Assembly (NCBI GenBank): GCA_050952065.1
Contig: JBMNKF010000008.1
Coordinates: 1 to 64,000 of the forward strand
Source of the DNA: JAXGZG01 sp050952065
Lineage (GTDB): Bacteria; Bacillota; Sulfobacillia; Fermentithermobacillales; Fermentithermobacillaceae
Direction: 5' to 3'
DNA: 64,000 nucleotides
How positions within the stretch are numbered: position 1 is the stretch's first letter; each line of letters starts with the position of its first letter. The position numbers were made by a program, and so were the translations under genes. Under the pieces are notes generated by a model, which was given only the letters and a program-made list of their open reading frames with translations, was not told the DNA's origin and ran no database searches. Of the stretch, positions 16,942 through 25,423 are shown piece after piece.

Positions 16942-17943
16942 GTGGAAAAACTCGCGGCCACAAGAGACGCCTACGGTGAGGCTCTCAGAAGCTTAGGCGA
17001 AGATAACCAAGATATTGTGGTGCTGGATGCCGATCTTTCTCAATCCACCAAGACAAGCATTTTTGCAAAGGCATTTCCAGATAGGTTCTTTAATGTAGGC
17101 ATAGCGGAATGTGACATGATGGGCATTGCCGCCGGGTTGGCCCATTCCGGAAAAGTGGTTTTCGCTTCCACTTTCGCGGTCTTCGCCACAGGACGAGTCT
17201 ACGACCAGATCCGCCAATCCATAGCGTACCCAAACATCAACGTGAAGATCGTAGCCAGTCATGCCGGAGTGACAGTTGGGGCCGATGGTGCCTCGCATCA
17301 GGCATTGGAAGACATCGCGCTCATGCGTGTCCTTCCCAACATGACTGTGATAGTGCCCAGTGATGCAAGGGAGACACGTGATGCCGTTCGACTTGCGGCA
17401 TCTTGGCCAGGACCAGTGTACGTCCGCTTGGGCCGCGAGTCTGTTCCCATAGTGATGCCGGATGGCATTCATTTTGAGATCGGAAAAGGAACGCCACTTT
17501 ACCCGGCGATCTCTCGTGACCGGCTCTTGACCAAGGACCAAGGCCAGCGATTTGATGTCTTGATGGTGGCTTGCGGCGTCATGGTTAAGGCATGTTTGGA
17601 AGCGGCTGCAGGGCTTGAGAAAGAGGGATTGAACTGCCTTGTCCTTGACTTTGCATCAATCAAACCTCTGGATGAGGAACTTCTTTTGGCATGCGCAAAG
17701 ATGAGCAAGGTTGTAGTGACAGCCGAGGAGCACAGCATCATAGGTGGGTTGGGGAGCGCCGTCTGCGAGTGCCTGGCGGATGCGCATCCATCGGTAGTTA
17801 GGAGAGTAGGCGTGAGGGATGTGTTCGGACAGTCCGGGACGGCGGCGGAGCTTTTGCGTGCGTACGGCCTGATGGCCGAGGATGTTGCGACGGCTGCAAA
17901 AAGGGCTTTGGGGCTCTTACCCGCTACCCACGATTGTCTGTGA
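16942..17943 (+). CDS. Transketolase, C-terminal (Pyr) subunit
   Basis: Second half of the split transketolase, holding the pyrimidine-binding and C-terminal domains. Recognisable blocks are ATRDAYGEALRSLGE, the Glu-containing FFNVGIAECDMMGIAAGLAH that activates TPP, SHAGVTVGADGASHQALEDI and the C-terminal VVTAEEHSIIGGLGSAV. I prefer GTG 16942, which has AGGGAG eight bases upstream, over the in-frame GTG at 16933 that overlaps that site. The product is 333 residues. It should assemble with the preceding gene product into a heterotetramer. Confidence 0.9.
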   Translation: MEKLAATRDAYGEALRSLGEDNQDIVVLDADLSQSTKTSIFAKAFPDRFFNVGIAECDMMGIAAGLAHSGKVVFASTFAVFATGRVYDQIRQSIAYPNINVKIVASHAGVTVGADGASHQALEDIALMRVLPNMTVIVPSDARETRDAVRLAASWPGPVYVRLGRESVPIVMPDGIHFEIGKGTPLYPAISRDRLLTKDQGQRFDVLMVACGVMVKACLEAAAGLEKEGLNCLVLDFASIKPLDEELLLACAKMSKVVVTAEEHSIIGGLGSAVCECLADAHPSVVRRVGVRDVFGQSGTAAELLRAYGLMAEDVATAAKRALGLLPATHDCL

Positions 17944-18038
17944 TAAAGAGTCTTGATTGGAACAGGAATGAGTCATAGTCTGTCGAATATGTGATGAGGC
18001 GGAGCCTAGCTTCAGCATGTATTCGACAGGTGATATGT

Positions 18039-18719
18039 TTGATTTCCCTCAGGGAAGTATCCAAAGTGTACTCAACGGGCATCTGTGCCTTGGATGGTGT
18101 CTCTTTGGACATATACAAGGGCGAGTTTGTTTTCATAGTGGGAGCGAGCGGGGCCGGCAAGTCCACTCTTATCAAGCTTCTATACCGCGAAGAATCCGCG
18201 TCCCAAGGGCAAGTCGTGGTGGCAGGAAGGGATCTTGGCAGGATGCGGCGAAGAGAAGTCCCCTATCTGAGGCGGCGGATCGGTGTAGTATTTCAAGACT
18301 ATCGACTTCTGCAGGATCGTACCGTGGCAGAGAATGTCGGTTTTGCCCTGCAGGTCACAGGTGCAGCAGGGCGCGACTCCAAGAAGAGAGTTGCACAAGT
18401 GCTCTCTTTGGTGGGGCTTAGAGACCGGCAGTCGGCTCGGCCCAGCGAGTTGTCAGGCGGAGAGCAGCAAAGAGTCGCTATCGCCAGGGCTTTGGTGAGA
18501 AACCCCGATATTCTTCTGGCGGACGAGCCTTCCGGCAACCTGGATCCCAAAACCGCTTTGGAGATATTCCAGGTCATAGAAAGGGCCAACCTATTTGGCA
18601 CCACGGTGGTTGTTGCCACCCATGCCAGAAGCGTGGTTGACTCCATGCACAAGAGAGTAATTGAACTGGAGGCTGGTTCCGTCGTACGGGATGTCCGGAG
18701 AGGAGCGTACGACCATTGA
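18039..18719 (+). CDS. ftsE: Cell division ABC transporter ATP-binding protein FtsE
   Basis: FtsE with FtsX forms an ABC-type complex that activates peptidoglycan hydrolases at the septum or side wall rather than moving a solute. TTG 18039 gives MISLREVSKVYSTG, the standard FtsE opening, with AGGTGA five bases upstream; longer in-frame starts add non-homologous residues. Walker A is GASGAGKST, the signature is LSGGEQQRVAIARAL, and Walker B is ILLADEPSGNLDP. The 226-residue length is normal. The stop overlaps the ftsX start, and a coiled-coil M23 protein follows, its expected partner. Confidence 0.93.
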   Translation: MISLREVSKVYSTGICALDGVSLDIYKGEFVFIVGASGAGKSTLIKLLYREESASQGQVVVAGRDLGRMRRREVPYLRRRIGVVFQDYRLLQDRTVAENVGFALQVTGAAGRDSKKRVAQVLSLVGLRDRQSARPSELSGGEQQRVAIARALVRNPDILLADEPSGNLDPKTALEIFQVIERANLFGTTVVVATHARSVVDSMHKRVIELEAGSVVRDVRRGAYDH

Positions 18720-19606
18720 GGCTATCTGCAGGAGGTTATCTCTTGTCCGAAACGGGCAAGAGCATTTGGCGCAACAAGATGTCATCCTTTCTGTCGTCCG
18801 CTACCACCGCCCTTGCCCTGTTCTTATTGGGTGTAACATTCCTTATCAATATGAATCTGACTCATATGTTTGGCGTTGTAGAAGAACAGATGGAAATACA
18901 GGCTTATCTGAAAAACGACGCAAGTGAGGATGCCATCGGCGCAGCTTTTTCTCAAGTGAAGGACTTGCCTCATGTTGTGGAAGCGAGACTTGTTACCAAA
19001 GAAGAGGCTTTGCTGGAATTCAAGGAGATGTTCAAAGATAGTCCTCAGGTTATAGAGGGCTTGGGAGAGGACAACCCTCTCCCTGCCAGCATTCGGGTAA
19101 AGACAGAAGGTGCCGATCTCATCAAGGGTGTGGCAGAACACATTAAGTCAATTGAAGTGGTTGATGATGTAATATTCCAGGAGGAAGCCGCCGAAAGGTT
19201 GGCATCCCTGGGCAGAGTGTCCCGGGCGGTATCCTTGGGCGGAATGTTGGTTGTAGGGTTAGTGGCTGTCATGGTTATTGGGAATTCCATTAAGCTGTCA
19301 ATCGACGCGAGGCGGCACGAGATCGCTATTATGAAGTTGGTGGGCGCCACCGATGAATTTATAGCGGGGCCGTTTCTTCTTACGGGCATGGTTCTGGGCA
19401 CGATCGGGGCGCTAGCCGGAGCGGCAATCGCTATGGGCCTTTACGTTTGGTTGTCTTCAACGATAGAGACGGTCTTGCCGTTTATGCCGTTGCTTAACCT
19501 GGGGTCAACCACCGCTGTGCGCATGCTGGGTGTCATGATCGGTACAGGGGTTCTGGTTGGTGTACTCGGTTCGTCCATTTCGCTTAGGAGGTACTTGAGA
19601 GTCTGA
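18716..19606 (+). CDS. ftsX: Cell division permease FtsX
   Basis: A 296-residue four-helix membrane protein: one helix near residues 25-45 (ALALFLLGVTFLINMNL), a large extracellular domain, then three helices in the C-terminal 130 residues (GMLVVGLVAVMVIGNSIKLS and onward). RRHEIAIMKLVGATDEFI is the typical FtsX cytosolic motif. TTG 18716 overlaps the ftsE stop and gives MRLSAGGYLLSETGKSIWRN, which lines up with other FtsX N-termini. An in-frame TTG at 18743 has an ideal GGAGG but would lose the first part of that segment. The extracellular domain is expected to contact the EnvC-like protein. Confidence 0.92.
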   Translation: MRLSAGGYLLSETGKSIWRNKMSSFLSSATTALALFLLGVTFLINMNLTHMFGVVEEQMEIQAYLKNDASEDAIGAAFSQVKDLPHVVEARLVTKEEALLEFKEMFKDSPQVIEGLGEDNPLPASIRVKTEGADLIKGVAEHIKSIEVVDDVIFQEEAAERLASLGRVSRAVSLGGMLVVGLVAVMVIGNSIKLSIDARRHEIAIMKLVGATDEFIAGPFLLTGMVLGTIGALAGAAIAMGLYVWLSSTIETVLPFMPLLNLGSTTAVRMLGVMIGTGVLVGVLGSSISLRRYLRV

Positions 19607-19625
19607 TCGGGAGGTTCTGGATGCT

Positions 19626-20786
19626 ATGGCAGTGACACGAAGAGCGTATCGACTGACCCTGGCCATATTGTGCGTGACGATGCTCGTCTCCATTTTATGT
19701 ATTCCCAATGGATTTGTCCGTGCAGACGCCTTGGACGAAAAGTACAGAGAACTCCAAGAATTGCAGGAGGAAATCGATGAGTACAAGGCGCAAATATCTT
19801 CTCAAAAAAAGACCGAAAACGCCATCGTGAGCGAAATCCAGCGCCTTGACAGAGAACTGCTCTTGGCAGAAGCCGAACTCAATTACATAGCAACTAGGAT
19901 AGATTATCTAAACCAAGAGATAAGTGAAACCCAGAGGGCAGTGGCAGAAATAAAGGAGCGACTGGTCGCTCAAAAGACCGCCTTTGACGCCCGCCTGGTG
20001 AGCATGTACAAGTCGCGAAACGTGTCGTACATTGAGGTGCTCCTTCAGTCCGAGAGCCTGTCGGATTTTCTGTCACGGGTACACTACCTGCGAAATGTAG
20101 CGGCGCACGACAACGAGCTTATCGGCGGGTACAAGGCCGATCACGCGGATCTGGTTGAACGCCAGGAGACCCTTGAGAGAAACCTGGCCCAAATGGAGAC
20201 TCTCAAACGCAATCAGGAGAACAAGCGGGTTGAGGTAGCTTCCCGAAGCAAGAGCCGCGAGGAGTACTTGGCCCAAGTCCAGAGAGACCGGCAGAAGGCG
20301 GAGGCAGCTCTTGACGCCATGGAAGCCGAATCCAGGGCCTTGGAAAAAGTCATCGCGGACCTTCAAGCCAAGAACCCGAGGCCCAAGAATGACGAGCTGT
20401 CTATGATCCGGCCCGTGAGTGGAGGCTGGATAAGCTCGTATTACGGCTATCGTCCCCATCCGGTTTACGGCGGCACCAGATTTCACTCAGGCATCGACAT
20501 CGCTGTCGATAGCGGAATAGACATAAAGGCCGCCGAAGATGGCGTTGTCCTTTTGGCAGAGACTAATGGCGGCTATGGGCTTTGCGTAATCATTGACCAC
20601 GGTGGCGGAGTCTCGACCTTGTACGGGCACGCTCAAAAGCTGCTTGTAAAGAAAGGGGAGGAGGTCACCAGGGGCCAGGTCATAGCCAAAGTCGGATCTA
20701 CGGGTGTGTCAACCGGCCCGCACCTACACTTTGAGGTTAGGGTGAATGGAGCCACACGAAACCCTCTCGACTGGTTGCCTAAATGA
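19626..20786 (+). CDS. EnvC-like murein hydrolase (coiled coil plus M23 peptidase)
   Basis: An exported 386-residue protein. A signal peptide spans roughly residues 1-35, ending near FVRADA. A long coiled coil covers about 36-255 and an M23/LytM domain about 265-386. The zinc ligands are present (FHSGIDIA with HxxxD, and GPHLHFEV with HxH), so the peptidase looks active, unlike degenerate E. coli EnvC. Firmicute counterparts, including PcsB-like and CwlO-like hydrolases, are controlled by FtsEX through their coiled coils. GGGAGG lies 11 bases before ATG 19626, a rather long spacing. Its place directly after ftsEX supports that pairing. Confidence 0.9.
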   Translation: MAVTRRAYRLTLAILCVTMLVSILCIPNGFVRADALDEKYRELQELQEEIDEYKAQISSQKKTENAIVSEIQRLDRELLLAEAELNYIATRIDYLNQEISETQRAVAEIKERLVAQKTAFDARLVSMYKSRNVSYIEVLLQSESLSDFLSRVHYLRNVAAHDNELIGGYKADHADLVERQETLERNLAQMETLKRNQENKRVEVASRSKSREEYLAQVQRDRQKAEAALDAMEAESRALEKVIADLQAKNPRPKNDELSMIRPVSGGWISSYYGYRPHPVYGGTRFHSGIDIAVDSGIDIKAAEDGVVLLAETNGGYGLCVIIDHGGGVSTLYGHAQKLLVKKGEEVTRGQVIAKVGSTGVSTGPHLHFEVRVNGATRNPLDWLPK

Positions 20787-20821
20787 TCGGAGGTAACCTA
20801 CCCCAGGCGTGTCATCCCACG

Positions 20822-20851
20822 TTGGTGACTGGCATCCCCATATGCTAGACT
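20822..20851 (+). promoter_or_regulatory. Possible promoter for ctpA
   Basis: TTGGTG (20822-20827) and TAGACT (20846-20851) are 18 bases apart, with a TG dinucleotide one base before the second hexamer. Each hexamer is two mismatches from consensus, so this is a weak candidate in the 128-base gap before ctpA. Confidence 0.3.
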
Positions 20852-20914
20852 GAATACAACGTAGGAGACTTTTGATTATTTCCACTTGCACGCCCTAAGG
20901 GGGCTTTTGGGCAT

Positions 20915-22033
20915 ATGGTATCCAAGAAGAGAGCCTGGGCTATTTGTATAGCTACAGCCACGTTGGCTGCTTTTTTGGGGGGCGGCCTTAGTCTCTACTT
21001 CGCGTTTCGCACAGGTCCTTTGGGAAAGATCTGGGGGATCGTTGAGATCCTAGACAGGACATTTTACAAGCCCGTAGACAGGGCTCTTGTGTTTGAGGGG
21101 GCCGCTCGGGGTGCCGTGAGTTCCCTAGATGACCCTCACTCTGCGTATTTGAACGCAGCCGAATGGCAGGAGTATCTCATCAGGACCTCCGGTGAGTATA
21201 CGGGCGTGGGGATAACCATTAACGCCAGTGAAGACGTGGTTCGTATCGTTGAGACTATGAAAGATAGCCCGGCCGAAGCGGCAGGGTTGAAGCCAGGCGA
21301 CATAATCCTCAGGGTCGATGGAGATCCGGTGAAAGACAGCGAGGATGCGTCCGCAAGGATCCGCGGTCCCGCTGACACCAGCGTTAACCTGGTAGTTCTT
21401 CGCGGAAACGAGACCTTCGAGCGAACCATCATAAGAAAACATATCATGATCCCAGCGGTCAGTTGGAGCATGCTGGACGACCAAGTAGGTCTCATTCAAC
21501 TCATGAGTTTCAACGAGCATTCCTTCGTTGAGACCAGAGACGCTTTGGACAGCCTCAGATCCCAAGGAGCTAAAGCGATGGTCCTGGATCTGCGCTACAA
21601 CGGCGGCGGTTTTGTGGACCAGTGCCTCGCCATATCCGATCTCTTCATTCCTAAAGGAAGAGTGGTTAGTCTGAGATATAAAGACAAACCTGAACAAGTG
21701 AGCTTGTCCAAAGGCGAGGGTCTGGGCATGCCGCTAGTGGTCTTGGTTAACGGTGCCACCGCCAGTGCTGCCGAAATTCTGGCTGGGGCGATCCAGGATA
21801 GGGAGGTAGGAATCCTGGTGGGGTCCAAGACGTTCGGTAAAGGCGTTGTCCAAAGCATTTTCTACTTGCCGGACAAGTCTGTGGTCAAGGCCACAACCGC
21901 CGAGTACCTAACTCCCAATGGAAGGGCTATCCACGGCCAAGGACTCACTCCTGATATTGAAGTCCAAGGTGATACAGAGCAGATGGCCAAGGCCCTTGAG
22001 CTGGCCATGGCATCGCTGGAAGAGGCCGAGTAG
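20915..22033 (+). CDS. ctpA: Carboxyl-terminal processing protease (S41 family, PDZ)
   Basis: A 372-residue membrane-anchored serine protease facing outward. It has an N-terminal helix (about residues 8-30), a PDZ domain (about 95-175, with GVGITINA and AAGLKPGDIILRVDG) and an S41 catalytic domain. LDLRYNGGGFVDQ, the nucleophile region NGATASAAEILAGAIQD and the Lys-containing GSKTFGKGVVQS form the Ser-Lys site. It ends with LTPDIEV. Relatives include CtpB, which cleaves SpoIVFA during sporulation, and general periplasmic processing proteases. It precedes a MinJ-like gene, as in Bacillus. The start is ATG 20915 behind TAAGGGGG. Confidence 0.92.
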   Translation: MVSKKRAWAICIATATLAAFLGGGLSLYFAFRTGPLGKIWGIVEILDRTFYKPVDRALVFEGAARGAVSSLDDPHSAYLNAAEWQEYLIRTSGEYTGVGITINASEDVVRIVETMKDSPAEAAGLKPGDIILRVDGDPVKDSEDASARIRGPADTSVNLVVLRGNETFERTIIRKHIMIPAVSWSMLDDQVGLIQLMSFNEHSFVETRDALDSLRSQGAKAMVLDLRYNGGGFVDQCLAISDLFIPKGRVVSLRYKDKPEQVSLSKGEGLGMPLVVLVNGATASAAEILAGAIQDREVGILVGSKTFGKGVVQSIFYLPDKSVVKATTAEYLTPNGRAIHGQGLTPDIEVQGDTEQMAKALELAMASLEEAE

Positions 22034-22041
22034 AAAGGGGC

Positions 22042-23307
22042 ATGGCTTTGAAACCACTGGCGGACCTGTTGGTCTCGGTCTTGAAATCCTATCCGTCGAT
22101 GTTCTTGAATCCGGTTGTATCAGTGCTGTATCTCGTAGTCCTTGCTTTGGTTGCGGTGCAATACGGACGGCTGCAATCAACCGAGGAAAGGGTGTACGGC
22201 AGAGCTCAAAACCGGGCCTTGTACCAGACTGTGGTATCAATAGGGCTGGGGCTTTTTGGGGGGCTTTTGGCCAGCATACTCCTGGTTGTGGTTGGAGTGA
22301 CGGTCAGTGACAGCGGTATAGGATATCTGTTTCCAGTCGCTTTGGCCCTATTCCTTGTCCATCCTCGGTTTTTGTGTTTCTCTTACGCAGGCGGTCTGAT
22401 CAGCATGAGCCACCTCCTTTTCGGTTGGCCCAGCGTGAACGTGCCTGCCATCATGGCTCTAGTGGCCTGCCTTCACGCTGCCGAGGCCTTACTCATCAGG
22501 ATTAGCGGTAGCGGCTGCACGACTCCCTTATACATTGAGGGTAAGGACGGCACAGTGTCTGGGGGGTTCAGTCTCCAGAGGTTTTGGCCCATCCCCCTTA
22601 TGGTGTTGTACCTTGTGAAAATACCCAGCATCGAAGGTATGCAGGGGTTGATTCACTTGCCCGATTGGTGGCCTCTGGTCAGCGCGCCGTCGGTTCCAGG
22701 GCCAGGCACGCCTGTATTTGTGACTATGCCATTAGTGGCCGCCTTGGGATACGGTGACTTGAGTATCGCCCGCAGTCCCAAAGATAAGGCCAAACAGACA
22801 GCCAAGACCCTGGCCCTTTACAGTGCTGCTCTACTGGGGTTTTCCGTTGCGGCTTCACACTGGAGCGGTTTTTCGTGGGTGGCCGCCTTATTCGCCCCCG
22901 TGGCGCATGAAGTGGTTATCCAGATGGGGGCCAAAGAGGAACTGGAGTCGGTTCCTTATTACACGGCAGCTCCAGATGGCGTGACAGTAATGGATGTCTT
23001 TGATCGTGCTCCCGGAAAGAGAGCAGGTCTTGCCAGAGGAGACGTTATTATGGAGGTTGGCGGGGTTCCGGTGCGCACCAGGGAAGAACTGAATAGCGCA
23101 CTGAAATTGAGCGAATCAGGCCCGATCACACTGAAGGTGCGAAAGCGAAAGCACAAAGGCGTGCGGGAAATCCGAGTTCAACGCGCTGACGAGCCGCTAG
23201 GAATCGTGACTGCTCCTGAGTTGGGCGACCAGCCCATCGCAAGTACCAAGTCTGCTGGAATTCTCTTGACCTGGCTAAGGCGCCTTATCCAGTGGATTCA
23301 CCGCTGA
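22042..23307 (+). CDS. MinJ-like polytopic membrane protein with a C-terminal PDZ domain
   Basis: A 421-residue protein with about seven to eight hydrophobic helices up to residue 300, then a PDZ domain (about 310-385) containing GVTVMDVFDRAPGKRAGLARGD and VIMEVGGVPVRTREELN. This architecture, directly downstream of ctpA in an ftsEX cluster, is that of MinJ, which in Bacillus subtilis links DivIVA to MinCD at the division site. Overall similarity cannot be judged here, so I leave the symbol empty. ATG 22042 follows GAAAGGGGC. It could also be a different PDZ membrane scaffold. Confidence 0.72.
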   Translation: MALKPLADLLVSVLKSYPSMFLNPVVSVLYLVVLALVAVQYGRLQSTEERVYGRAQNRALYQTVVSIGLGLFGGLLASILLVVVGVTVSDSGIGYLFPVALALFLVHPRFLCFSYAGGLISMSHLLFGWPSVNVPAIMALVACLHAAEALLIRISGSGCTTPLYIEGKDGTVSGGFSLQRFWPIPLMVLYLVKIPSIEGMQGLIHLPDWWPLVSAPSVPGPGTPVFVTMPLVAALGYGDLSIARSPKDKAKQTAKTLALYSAALLGFSVAASHWSGFSWVAALFAPVAHEVVIQMGAKEELESVPYYTAAPDGVTVMDVFDRAPGKRAGLARGDVIMEVGGVPVRTREELNSALKLSESGPITLKVRKRKHKGVREIRVQRADEPLGIVTAPELGDQPIASTKSAGILLTWLRRLIQWIHR

Positions 23308-23357
23308 CCCTCATCCTTTACTTCAAGTCAGAGACCGGGACAATATAGAACATTTAT

Positions 23358-23385
23358 TTGCTTTTGGCATGACTCATTATATACT
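23358..23385 (+). promoter_or_regulatory. Likely promoter for the uvrBAC operon
   Basis: TTGCTT (23358-23363) and TATACT (23380-23385) are 16 bases apart, about 20 bases upstream of the uvrB start. I saw no clear LexA-type operator (GAACnnnnGTTC) beside it. Confidence 0.4.
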
Positions 23386-23405
23386 AATTTGGCGGGGGTA
23401 GACTC

Positions 23406-25423
23406 TTGGGCGACTTCAGACTGGTATCAGACTATACTCCTAAGGGCGATCAGCCTTCGGCCATCGAGTCGTTGGTTGAAGGCGTCGATCGCGGAGAGAT
23501 ACATCAGGTCCTATTAGGAGTAACAGGCTCAGGCAAAACGTTCACCATCGCCAACGTTATCCAGAGAGTGAACCGTCCTGTGCTGGTCATATCTCATAAC
23601 AAGACTCTGGCTGCGCAGTTGGCATCAGAGTTCAAGACCTTCTTTCCTCAAAACGCCGTAGAGTATTTTGTGAGCTATTACGACTATTACCAGCCCGAGG
23701 CTTACGTGCCCCAAACTGATACGTACATCGAGAAAGACGCAACCATAAATGATGAGATTGACAAACTCCGACACTCTGCCACAAGTTCTCTTCTGGAAAG
23801 AAGGGACGTCTTGGTCGTGGCTTCTGTGTCGTGCATCTATGGTTTGGGTTCTCCTGCAGACTACAAGGGCCTCATGGTGTCCTTGCGCCCCCACATGGTG
23901 AGAGATAGGCAAGAAATTCTAAGGCAACTCGTGGACATTCAGTACACCAGGAATGACGTGGATTTTCAGAGGGGCACTTTTAGGGTTAGGGAGACGTTCT
24001 GGAGATCTATCCCGCGAGGGCCACCGACAAGGCCATCAGGGTGGAACTCTTTGGCGACGAGATCGAGCGTATTACCGAATTTGACGTTCTAACCGGACGG
24101 GCAATAGCTGAGCAGAACTACGTGGCCATCTTCCCGGCAAGGCACTATGTTACTACAGACGAGAAGCTCCAAAGGGCAATAGAGTCTATCGAAGAAGAAC
24201 TCAGAGAGCAGCTCAATCACCTTCGGAGCGCAGGCAAGATACTCGAAGCGTACAGGCTTGAGCAAAGAACCAACCATGATCTGGACATGATGCGCGAAGT
24301 AGGCTACTGCTCTGGCATAGAAAACTATTCGAGGCATCTGACTCAAAGAAGCGCAGGCGAGCCGCCATACACCCTCTTGGATTTCTTTCCCGAGGATGCT
24401 CTGGTGGTAATCGATGAGTCCCACGTCACCATCCCCCAGATAAGGGGGATGCACCTGGGAGATCGGTCCCGAAAGGACTCACTGGTGAACTACGGTTTCC
24501 GTCTTCCTTCGGCTTACGACAACAGGCCCCTCACCTTTGAGGAATTTGAGCAGCGGGTCGGCCAAGTCATATACGTTTCCGCCACTCCTGGCCGTTACGA
24601 ATTGGAGCGCGCCAGTAGGGTAGTCGAGCAAGTCGTACGGCCCACAGGCCTTTTGGATCCGTCCGTGGAGGTTCGGCCCACCAAAGGTCAGATCGATGAT
24701 ATGGTCAAGGAGATGCGGGCTCGGGCTCGCCAAAAGGAAAGAGTGTTGGTCACAACTCTGACCAAACGCATGGCCGAAGACCTAACCGATTACCTGCGGG
24801 ACATCGGCATTCGCGTTCGTTACATGCATTCGGAAGTGGAGACACTTGAGCGCATGGAAATCATCCGCGATCTTCGATTGGGGGCTTTCGATGTTCTCGT
24901 AGGCATCAACTTGCTCAGAGAAGGACTTGACCTGCCGGAGGTCTCCCTCGTATGTATTCTGGATGCCGACAAAGAAGGCTATCTCAGGTCCGAGACATCT
25001 CTCATCCAGACCATTGGGCGGGCCGCAAGAAATGTCAACGGCAAAGTCATAATGTATGCCGACAGGATCACGGGGTCTATGGAAGCCGCTATACGGGAAA
25101 CCGAAAGACGTAGGCAGAAGCAGGAAGCTTACAACAAGAAGCACGGGATAACTCCTTCTACTGTCGAAAAGGCTATTCGCGATGTTATCCAGACGCAAAG
25201 GCCTATTGCGTCAGAGGGTAAGTACTATTGGCAAGAAAAGGACATCAAAGATGTGCCCGTCAGAGCTATACCGGACCTTGTGGCCAAGATGAAGAAAGAG
25301 ATGAAACAAGCGTCGCGAGACCTGGAGTTTGAGAGGGCCGCCCTTCTGCGGGATATGATATTCGAGCTGGAAGACCGCTTACGAACCAAAGGTATGCGAG
25401 GGTTGGTCGATGTTGAGAGATAA
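23406..25423 (+). CDS. uvrB: Excinuclease subunit UvrB (single-base frameshift)
   Basis: UvrB is the DNA-damage verification helicase of nucleotide excision repair. It begins at TTG 23406 behind GGGGGT. Features are Walker A GVTGSGKTFT, the damage-probing hairpin SYYDYYQPEAYVP, the DEAD-like VVIDESHVTIPQ, VGINLLREGLDLPEV, QTIGRAARNVNGKVIMYAD and the C-terminal UVR motif. Around 23985-23993 one base is missing. The upstream frame ends as RGTFRVR followed by nonsense to 24092. One added G would give RGTFRVRGDVLEIYP and join the downstream frame, which runs to 25423, for about 672 residues. The missing base lies in a G run. uvrA overlaps its end by 14 bases. Mutation or sequencing error cannot be told apart here. 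Confidence 0.88.

Noticed and set aside
23985..23993. Programmed frameshift in uvrB
   Set aside because: No slippery heptamer, stop codon or stimulatory structure is seen at the site, and UvrB is not known to use one; a one-base deletion in a G run is simpler.
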